A stretch of DNA of 64,000 nt, from the NCBI RefSeq assembly GCF_002245625.1, contig NZ_NOIG01000001.1:372001-436000 (forward strand). Direction: 5' to 3'. Position 1 is the stretch's first letter. Every line of letters starts with the position of its first letter. This DNA is from Acidovorax kalamii (GTDB lineage: Bacteria > Pseudomonadota > Gammaproteobacteria > Burkholderiales > Burkholderiaceae_C). Positions 57,828 through 64,000 of this stretch are shown here, piece by piece. The translations under genes were made by a program, and so were the position numbers. Under the pieces are notes generated by a model, which worked only from the letters and a program-made list of their open reading frames with translations, was not told the origin of the DNA and did no database searches.

Positions 57828-60005
57828 TCAGAACCGGTACGTCGAAGTCAGCGTGTACGTCCGCGCCTGCCCATAGAAGCAATCGCCCCGCGCCAGGCAC
57901 TGGGTGATGTGCACCTTGTCGGCCAGGTTGACCACGTTGAAGGCCACGCGCCAGTCGCCTGCGTCGTAGGCCACCATCGCATCGGCCAGGGTGGCGGCCG
58001 GGGTGCTGATGGCGCTGGTGCCGCTCCATTGCGAGCCGGTGTAGCGCACACCTGCGCCCACGGTCCAGCCGCCACGGCCTTCGCTGGCAAAGCGGTGGCT
58101 CAGCCACGCGGATGCGGTGTGCTTGGGCACGCTGGCCACCGGGGTGCCCTGGTCGCCGGCGTTGCTGCGGCTGATCTTCGCATCGGTGAAGGCGTAGCCT
58201 ACGGTGAAGTCCCACTGGCGTGCCAGGCTGGCCTGCACCTCGGCTTCGAAGCCCTTGACCTTGACTTCACCGATCTGCAGGCTGTTGAGCGGGTTGGTCG
58301 GGTCGGTGGTCTTGCGGTTTTTCTCGCGCAGCTGGTAGACGGCGGCGAAGGCGCTGATGCCCTGGCCGGGCGGTTGCCACTTCACACCGGCCTCCCACTG
58401 CTCGCCGCGCTGGGGCTTGAAGGGCACGCCGTAGAAGTTGGCGCCGCCCAGTGGCTGGAAGGATTCGGAATAGCCCGCATACGGGGCCCAGCCGCCGTCC
58501 ATCTGGTAGGTGACGCCAGCGCGTTTGCTCCAGGCCTTGTCGTTGACGGCAGCGGCGGGGCGGCCTTCTGTGTCGCTCTTGGCGTTGTCATGGCGCAGGC
58601 CCAGGGTGGCGGTCCAGCGGCCCCACTTGATCTGGTCCTGGGCGTAGAAGCCCAGCTGGCGCTGCTCGACGCTGGGCACGCGTGCCAGGGCCGATGCCGA
58701 TGGCGCCGTGAAGTTGCCGTACACGGGGTTGTAGACGTCGATGGCGGGCGCCACGGCGCGCCAGCTTTGCTGGCCCCAGTGGTTGCGCTGCACATCGAGG
58801 CCGCCCAGCACGGTGTGCTCGGCTTCGCCCCAGCGCAGCTTGCCTTCGACCTGCGTATCGACCAGCAGCATGCGCGCGTTGCCCAACGTCCACGAAGCAT
58901 CGCGCAGCACGGTGCGGTTATCGGCGTTGAACACGGGGCGCGCGGGGCGGCCCTGGGCGGCATTGGCGGTGAAGCTGGTGTACAGCGTGCGGTAGTCCAC
59001 GTCGCTCACGCTGCGGCGCAGGTTCTGGCGCACGGTCCAGGTGCTGTCGATCTGGTGGCTGAACAGGTAGCCCCAGGAGGTGCTTTCGGAGTTGTAGCGG
59101 TCCCAGCCGGGTTCACTGATGAAGGTGTTGGTGGGGATCTGCCCATAGCGGTTGGGCAGCTGCGTGCCCTGCCAGGGGAAGAAGCCGATGAGCGAGCCAC
59201 TCTTGTCCTTCTGGTGCGTGAGCTGCAGTGTGAGCGAGGTGGCGGCACTGGGCTTCCAGGTCACGGTGGGGGCGATCACCACGCGGTCGTCGCGCACATG
59301 GTCTACCTGCGTGTCGCTGTCGCGGCCCACGGCCACCAGGCGGTAAAGCCATTCACCGTCCTGTGTGAGCTTGCCGGTCATGTCGGCGGCGATCTGCTTG
59401 CGTGCGTTGCTGCCCAGCTGCACCTGCACTTCGCGCTGCGTTTCGGCCTGCGGGCGCTTGCTGGTGAGGTTGAGCACACCGCCCACGCTGCCCTGGCCAT
59501 ACAACACCGACGAGGGGCCGCGCAGAAACTCGACACGTTCGAGCGTGTACGGGTCGGGCCGGGTGTCGTTCCAGTAACCGATGAAGCGCACCATGCCGTC
59601 CAGGTACTGCGTCACATCGCCGCCGCGCGCCTTGAAGGTGTCGCCCCGGCTGTCAAAGTAGTTCGACACCGCCCCGGCCGTGTACGCCGTCACCTGGCGC
59701 AGTGTCTGCACACCCTGGGCCTCCATCTGGTCGCGGGTGATGACGCTGATGGCCTGTGGGGTTTCGATGAGCGGCGTGTCGGTCTTGGTGGCGCTCAGGG
59801 CGCGCTTGGCCACAAAGCCGGTGACGGGGGCGGTGGGGTTCTCCTGCTCGGCGCCCGCGCTCACGGTGACCGGGGCGAGGGCTTTTTCTGCCGTGGGGGC
59901 GGTTGGGGCAGTGGGTGTGGCCTGCTGCGCATGGGCCGCGCCGCACAGGGCAAGCAGGGCCGCATGTGCGATGGCGGTGCGGCAGACGGTGATGCCAGAT
60001 TGCAT
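57828..60005 (-). CDS. TonB-dependent siderophore receptor
   Basis: Outer-membrane ferric-siderophore-type receptor of 725 residues. A signal peptide (M-Q-S-G-I-T-V, cut near A-H-A-Q) is followed by the plug domain (about 60-210; A-P-V-T-V-S-A before it and G-S-V-G-G-V-L-N-L-T near 170) and a 22-strand barrel ending in the typical terminal aromatic T-S-T-Y-R-F. The ATG is set by the signal peptide and a GGAG site; an upstream extension of the frame is not coding. It is one of three receptors on this strand. The ligand is not predictable from sequence. Confidence 0.92.
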   Translation of the reverse strand: MQSGITVCRTAIAHAALLALCGAAHAQQATPTAPTAPTAEKALAPVTVSAGAEQENPTAPVTGFVAKRALSATKTDTPLIETPQAISVITRDQMEAQGVQTLRQVTAYTAGAVSNYFDSRGDTFKARGGDVTQYLDGMVRFIGYWNDTRPDPYTLERVEFLRGPSSVLYGQGSVGGVLNLTSKRPQAETQREVQVQLGSNARKQIAADMTGKLTQDGEWLYRLVAVGRDSDTQVDHVRDDRVVIAPTVTWKPSAATSLTLQLTHQKDKSGSLIGFFPWQGTQLPNRYGQIPTNTFISEPGWDRYNSESTSWGYLFSHQIDSTWTVRQNLRRSVSDVDYRTLYTSFTANAAQGRPARPVFNADNRTVLRDASWTLGNARMLLVDTQVEGKLRWGEAEHTVLGGLDVQRNHWGQQSWRAVAPAIDVYNPVYGNFTAPSASALARVPSVEQRQLGFYAQDQIKWGRWTATLGLRHDNAKSDTEGRPAAAVNDKAWSKRAGVTYQMDGGWAPYAGYSESFQPLGGANFYGVPFKPQRGEQWEAGVKWQPPGQGISAFAAVYQLREKNRKTTDPTNPLNSLQIGEVKVKGFEAEVQASLARQWDFTVGYAFTDAKISRSNAGDQGTPVASVPKHTASAWLSHRFASEGRGGWTVGAGVRYTGSQWSGTSAISTPAATLADAMVAYDAGDWRVAFNVVNLADKVHITQCLARGDCFYGQARTYTLTSTYRF

Positions 60006-60126
60006 GGTGCTGTTTCTCCGAGGGTTGAAAAAAGGTTCAGGCCCGCTGGCCAGGCATGGCGTGTCGCGTGCCGGGTTGTGGGTGGGCCGATGGGGCAGCG
60101 CGCCGATGTGCCTTGGTCGCCGGTTG

Positions 60127-62265
60127 TCAGAACGTGTAGTCCAGCGACACCTGCAGGCTGCGGGGCGTGCCCGGCACCACAGCGGCAAAGCCTGCGGCGG
60201 TGGTCGAGCCGTCCAGGTAGTAGCGGCGGTTGCCCGCGTTCTTCAGGTTGGCCTGTATCCGCACGCCACCCGCAAACTGGTAGCCCACCGCCAGGTCCAC
60301 CACGGTGTAGCCGGGCAGGCGCCACAGGTTGTCGTTGGCGGTGAACTTGTCGCCCTGGTGCACCAGGCCGCCGCCTACCCACAGACCGGGCAGCTGCGGC
60401 AGGCGGTACTGCGTCCACAGCGATGCGGCGCGGCGCGTGGCCAGCCCCACGCGGTGGCCCACGTTGGCACCGGCTACGGTGTCGGCCAGCACCTTGGGGT
60501 CGTGGAAGCTCGCGTTGGCCGTCACCGTCCAGCCAGGCGTGATGCGGCCTTGCAGCTCCAGCTCGATGCCCTGGATGCGCTGGCGAGCCGTGAGCACCGA
60601 GTAGCCCGGGTGTGCGGGGTCGTTGGCGGGGGCGTTGGTGAACTCCAGGTCAAAGGCGGCCACGGTGGTCATCAGTCGCTGGCCCAGCCATTCCTGCTTC
60701 CAGCCCACTTCCAGCTGCTTGCCCTCCGAAGGCGGGGCGGATTGCGCACCCCACACCAGCGTGCCCGAGTTGGCCTGGAACGAGCGCGCGTGGCTGGCGT
60801 AGACCATGCTGCCCGGGCGCGGCTGCCAGGTCAGTGCGGCGCTGGGCTGGGTCTTGCTCAGGTCGGTGACGGGCGTGGTGTAAGCGTCCTTGAAGCGGTC
60901 ATGGCGCAGGCCCAGCAGCAGGCCGAAGTCGCCCAGCGCCAGGCGGTCTTGCACAAACAGGCCGGTGTTGCGTGCGTCGGTGGACAGCCGGGTCACGCCC
61001 GTGGAAGCCACGGGCGGCACCAGGCCCGCGATGGGGTTGTAGAGGTCGATGGTGCCCAGGTTGCCCCGGGTGACTGCGCCGTAGACGCCTGCATTGGCGC
61101 GCCAGTCCAGGCCCGCCAGCAACTGGTGCTGCACGGCTCCGGTCTGCACCTTGGCACGCAGCTCGGCCAGAGCGGTGTCGGCGGTGTATTCCTGCCCCGG
61201 CGCCAGCCAGTAGCCGCGCGCCACCTTGCCATTGGTGACGGGGCCCATGGGCGAGGGCAGGTTCACGTTGCGGTGGGTTTCGTTGCGCGAGAGGTGCACG
61301 CGGCCTTCGATGCCGTTGGCGAAGCGGTGCTGCAGTTCGGTGGAGTAAAAGCGCAGGCTCCCCTTGGTGTTGAGCCAGCGCTCGCCATAGAACGCGCCCA
61401 CGGGCAGCACGTCGGCGCTGCGCGGGTTCTTGGGGTCGGGCACGGCCAGGCCCACGGTCGATACGCCCTCGCTGCTCTGGGTCTCGGCCTGCGCGCGCCA
61501 GACGGTGTCGGGCGTGATCTGCCACTCCAGGCTGCCCGCCACGCCCTGTTTGCGCGGGGTGTTGCCGTCCACAAAACTGCCGCCCCGGCTGGCGCCGCCG
61601 TCCAGGCGGTAGCGCAGCGTGCCGTCGGTGTTGAGCGGGCCGGTCAGATCAAAATCGGCGCTGCGCCAGCCATGGCTGCCTGCGCCGATCTTCACGGTGC
61701 GCAGCGGCTCGGCAAGGGGCCGCTTGCTCACATAGTTGATGAGCCCGCCGGGCGCGACCTGGCCAAACTCCAGCGCTGCGGGGCCCTTGATGACTTCCAC
61801 ACGGTCGATGTTGAACAGCGGTGGGTCCAGCAGGTGCGAAAACTTCGCGCCGTCGCGCAGGTAGTTGTTGATGTTGTTGGCCCACAGCCCCCGGATGGCG
61901 AACTGCGAGTACGAGCCGTAGTACTCGGTGCGCGCCGACACGCCCGAGGCGTTGCGCAGCACGTCGCGTTCGGTGGTTGCCATCTGCTGCTCCAGCAGCG
62001 CGTTGTCGATCACGCTGACCGAGCGCGGCGTCTCCAGCACCGACAGGCCCAGGCGCGAGCTGCTTTGCGCGCGGCGTGCGGGGGTGGCGGCGGCGCCAGC
62101 GGTGGAGTCCACCACATCCACCTGGCGCAACGAGGGCGCGGCCGGGGCGGTGGGTGCGGCAGGGGCAGCGTCGTCGGCCGTGCCCGTCTGTGCCTGGGCC
62201 ATGCCATACAGAGCCAGCAGCACGGCCTGGGCGACGGCGGTGCGCAGAAGATGATAGTGGGTCAT
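60127..62265 (-). CDS. TonB-dependent siderophore receptor
   Basis: A 712-residue outer-membrane receptor in the same group as its downstream neighbour but a distant paralogue. Features are a signal peptide (M-T-H-Y-H-L-L-R, then A-Q-A-Q), the TonB-box region R-Q-V-D-V-V, the plug with S-V-I-D-N-A-L-L-E and G-G-L-I-N-Y-V-S-K-R-P, and a C-terminal Q-V-S-L-D-Y-T-F. Just upstream of its start lies a copy of the interspersed repeat. It follows the DUF4198 gene by 162 bp, so a shared transcript is possible. The siderophore is unknown. Confidence 0.92.
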   Translation of the reverse strand: MTHYHLLRTAVAQAVLLALYGMAQAQTGTADDAAPAAPTAPAAPSLRQVDVVDSTAGAAATPARRAQSSSRLGLSVLETPRSVSVIDNALLEQQMATTERDVLRNASGVSARTEYYGSYSQFAIRGLWANNINNYLRDGAKFSHLLDPPLFNIDRVEVIKGPAALEFGQVAPGGLINYVSKRPLAEPLRTVKIGAGSHGWRSADFDLTGPLNTDGTLRYRLDGGASRGGSFVDGNTPRKQGVAGSLEWQITPDTVWRAQAETQSSEGVSTVGLAVPDPKNPRSADVLPVGAFYGERWLNTKGSLRFYSTELQHRFANGIEGRVHLSRNETHRNVNLPSPMGPVTNGKVARGYWLAPGQEYTADTALAELRAKVQTGAVQHQLLAGLDWRANAGVYGAVTRGNLGTIDLYNPIAGLVPPVASTGVTRLSTDARNTGLFVQDRLALGDFGLLLGLRHDRFKDAYTTPVTDLSKTQPSAALTWQPRPGSMVYASHARSFQANSGTLVWGAQSAPPSEGKQLEVGWKQEWLGQRLMTTVAAFDLEFTNAPANDPAHPGYSVLTARQRIQGIELELQGRITPGWTVTANASFHDPKVLADTVAGANVGHRVGLATRRAASLWTQYRLPQLPGLWVGGGLVHQGDKFTANDNLWRLPGYTVVDLAVGYQFAGGVRIQANLKNAGNRRYYLDGSTTAAGFAAVVPGTPRSLQVSLDYTF

Positions 62266-62330
62266 TTGCTATTGATTCGGTAGCTTAAGGCCGATATGCA
62301 GAGCGCGGCAGGGCCTGTTTTCATTCAAAA
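62265..62330 (-). repeat. Interspersed palindromic repeat, copy K
   Basis: TTTGCTATTGATTCGGTAGC opens the copy, followed by AAGGCCGATATGCAGAGCGC and GGGCCTG blocks; it aligns with copy J over about 65 bp. It sits directly before the receptor start codon. Confidence 0.65.
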
Positions 62331-62337
62331 AACAGGC
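62313..62337 (-). other. Perfect 9-bp hairpin between DUF4198 and receptor genes
   Basis: GCCTGTTTT (62313-62321) pairs with AAAACAGGC (62329-62337). There is no T-tract after it in the direction of transcription; it could limit read-through into the receptor gene. Confidence 0.4.
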
Positions 62338-62427
62338 GCAGCGCAGCCGCGAAAAGTCTTGACCCGGCAGCCCCGCAGGTGGGGTGCAGGTTCCGGGTGT
62401 TGCAAGGGCCCCGCTGGGCCCCGCAGA

Positions 62428-63168
62428 TCAGTGGCCCTTGGCGGGCGGCTCGGGCAGCGCGGGCGATGCCATGCCGTCCTTCTGCACAAAGCTCAGCGTG
62501 GTCACGTAGCTGGTTTCGCCATACGGCTTGCCCTGCGCCTCACCGGCGGTCTTGTCGCTGTGCTTGACCTCGGCCACGTACTGGCCCTTCCAGGGCAGGG
62601 CAAAGGTCACCGTGCCGTCGTCGCCGCTTTGTTCGCCGCGTGACCAGCCCGAGGGCGCCACCATCTCCACCTGCACCTTGGGCAGGGGCGCGCCGTTGAA
62701 CACCACCTTGAACTCGCCGGGCTTGCCGGTGGGCACCAGGTCCAGAGCCTTGGTGTTGGCCTCGGCCGCCTGGCCCGCGTTGGCCACCCAGCGCGCGGCG
62801 GGCACCCACAGCATGGCGGGCTGGTTGCGCTTGCTGCGGTCGATCAGCGGGTAGCTGGCCGTGGCAAACAGCGTCTGTGCATCGGCCTGGGTGGTGTAGC
62901 TGAAGGCGTCCTTGCCCAGCTTGCCTTCCAGGCGCTGTGTGCCTGCAGCGCTGCGCTGGTCGAGTGCGGGCGCACCCAGGAACTTGTCGAGCGCACCGGG
63001 CGAAGACTCGCGCAGGTTCTCATTGAATTCGCCAAAGTGCAGGCGGGCCTGGCCACCTGCGTTTTCCAGCCACACCTGGTGGGCGTGGGCGCTGGTGACG
63101 GCGGTGAGGGACGCGCAGGCAATCAGGGTGGCGAGCAGCGGGGCCTGGAGGCGCAGGGACGATGACAT
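62428..63168 (-). CDS. DUF4198 periplasmic protein
   Basis: Secreted 246-residue protein of the DUF4198 family, often found beside metal- or TonB-linked transport genes. A signal peptide (M-S-S-S-L-R-L, then a hydrophobic run to A-H-A) leaves a mature start H-Q-V-W-L-E-N, where the His is a possible metal ligand. Two beta-sandwich-like parts follow, with G-K-P-G-E-F-K-V-V-F near residue 155 and G-D-D-G-T-V-T-F-A-L-P near 185. It lies between two TonB receptors on the same strand, so a role in handling the transported metal or chelate in the periplasm is likely, but that is inference. Confidence 0.85.
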   Translation of the reverse strand: MSSSLRLQAPLLATLIACASLTAVTSAHAHQVWLENAGGQARLHFGEFNENLRESSPGALDKFLGAPALDQRSAAGTQRLEGKLGKDAFSYTTQADAQTLFATASYPLIDRSKRNQPAMLWVPAARWVANAGQAAEANTKALDLVPTGKPGEFKVVFNGAPLPKVQVEMVAPSGWSRGEQSGDDGTVTFALPWKGQYVAEVKHSDKTAGEAQGKPYGETSYVTTLSFVQKDGMASPALPEPPAKGH

Positions 63169-63340
63169 GGCAGTTTCCTTTCGGTGGTTTCAACAAAAAA
63201 TGTGCGTGCGCAGGGTGTGCCCGGCCCCGGCGGGGCCAGGGGCAATCCCTGTGCGAAAGAAGTTGGCTGCCTGCGCCCGGTGGTCTGGCGCTGGGTGGCT
63301 GGGGCCGGGCGGCTGGCTGAACGGCACCGCCCGGAGTGCG

Positions 63341-64000
63341 TCAGAAATCGACGCTGGCGCTCAAAGAGAAGGTGCGTGGCGCGCCCACCACCAGGTAGCC
63401 CGCGCCGGGGTAGCCGCCCGACGAGGCCCAGTAGTTGCGGTTGGTCGCGTTGTCCACGCGGGCGCGCAGCGTGACCAGGTGGCCCTGCACCTCGGTGAGG
63501 TAGCGCACGCCCAGGTCCAGGCGGTTCCAGCCGGGCACGCGCAGCGTGTTGGTGGCGTTGGCATAGACCGCGCCGGTGTGCACCAGGCGGCCATCCACGG
63601 CCAGGCCGCTCACGCCGGGCACATCCCATTCGGCGCCCACATTGGCCTGCAGCTTGGGCACGCCAATCACGCGGCGGCCATCGGTGCTGGCGGCGCCGGT
63701 GGCGATCTGCTTGGCATCGAGCCAGGTCAGGCCGCCCAGCAGGCGCAGACCCTTGGTCGCCTCGCCCTGCACGGCCAGCTCGATACCCTGGTGGCGGTCC
63801 TTGCCGCTGCTGCCAAAAAGGTTGTCGCTGCCCACATAGGCACGCGGCTTGGTGGTGGAGAACAGCGCCACGCTGCCGCCAAAGCGCCCGCCGTCCCACT
63901 TCACGCCCACTTCCTTTTGTTTGGAGACATAGGGCGCCAGCATCTCGCCCCGGTTGGCGGCGGTGCTGGGCGCGGTCTGACCCTGGCTCAGGCCTTCCAC
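63341..64000 (-). CDS. TonB-dependent receptor, C-terminal part (start outside window)
   Basis: The C-terminal 219 residues of a third outer-membrane TonB-dependent receptor. The frame is open to the window edge, so the signal, plug and most of the barrel are missing only because of the cut. Visible barrel features include L-A-V-Q-G-E-A-T-K-G-L-R-L, a G-V-P-K-L-Q-A-N-V-G-A-E segment, R-V-D-N-A-T-N-R-N-Y-W-A and the terminal F-S-L-S-A-S-V-D-F with the expected final Phe. It lies upstream of the DUF4198 gene on the same strand. The FhuE-like late pattern suggests a siderophore receptor, as for its neighbours. Confidence 0.9.
   Translation of the reverse strand: MEGLSQGQTAPSTAANRGEMLAPYVSKQKEVGVKWDGGRFGGSVALFSTTKPRAYVGSDNLFGSSGKDRHQGIELAVQGEATKGLRLLGGLTWLDAKQIATGAASTDGRRVIGVPKLQANVGAEWDVPGVSGLAVDGRLVHTGAVYANATNTLRVPGWNRLDLGVRYLTEVQGHLVTLRARVDNATNRNYWASSGGYPGAGYLVVGAPRTFSLSASVDF

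Noticed and set aside
57822-62283. Long plus-strand frames opposite the two complete TonB receptors
   Set aside because: Both receptors have full signal peptides, plugs and terminal Phe on the minus strand; the opposite frames are shadows.

Overview
The window is a continuous, gene-dense piece of a GC-rich chromosome from a betaproteobacterium of the Comamonadaceae, most likely Acidovorax or a close relative. This rests on codon usage and GC content, two orphan Bug/TctC-type substrate-binding proteins, the pyrG-kdsA-eno-ftsB gene order, the dapA-bamC-metallo-hydrolase operon, parE and parC set close together, and many copies of a short interspersed palindromic repeat of a kind I associate with this group. 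No rRNA, tRNA, CRISPR array, prophage or transposase gene was recognised.

Layout. 1-5.7 kb: 3' part of queG, an AEC carrier with a GDSL lipase, and two Bug proteins flanking xerD. 5.7-11.7 kb: tandem EAL/HDOD regulators, a DUF455 ferritin-like protein, a gamma-carbonic-anhydrase-like protein, the redox chaperone HslO and a free-standing CZB-like protein. 11.7-17 kb, minus strand: pyrG, kdsA, a DUF1330 gene, eno, ftsB and a degenerate P-loop-like protein. 17-22.4 kb: coaBC, a small membrane protein and dut, then a glycine-zipper lipoprotein, a SlyD-like isomerase and a JmjC/cupin ribosomal oxygenase. 22.6-28 kb: a small lipoprotein, then minus-strand dapA, bamC and a metallo-beta-lactamase-fold gene, a methyltransferase, and an MFS carrier with a 51-residue membrane peptide. 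28-35.4 kb: parE, a lytic transglycosylase, parC and a chemoreceptor. 35.7-42 kb: RidA, ComEC and a circularly permuted ATP-grasp/alpha-E pair. 42-50.6 kb: a LysR regulator diverging from an esterase-like protein, then a complete RND efflux operon. 50.6-51.5 kb: a long non-coding inverted-repeat element. 51.5-57.6 kb: aminotransferase, aldehyde dehydrogenase, a MarR-GNAT operon and three unrecognised genes. 57.8-64 kb, minus strand: three TonB-dependent receptors with a DUF4198 periplasmic protein.

How the genes work together. Most of the window is housekeeping: nucleotide synthesis (pyrG, dut), cell-envelope supply (kdsA, dapA, bamC), CoA synthesis, division (ftsB) and chromosome topology/segregation (parE, parC, xerD). 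The accessory interest lies in four places. (1) A repeat family of at least eleven likely copies, several of which appear to run into or through coding sequence. (2) The 50.7-51.4 kb inverted-repeat element, itself bracketed by two oppositely oriented copies of that repeat. (3) A broken duplicate of the alpha-E gene start. (4) The efflux locus, where a promoter with SoxR/MerR-type geometry lies between an esterase-like protein lacking its nucleophile serine and the pump genes. No clearly new multi-gene system such as a defence island was found; these four are the best leads.
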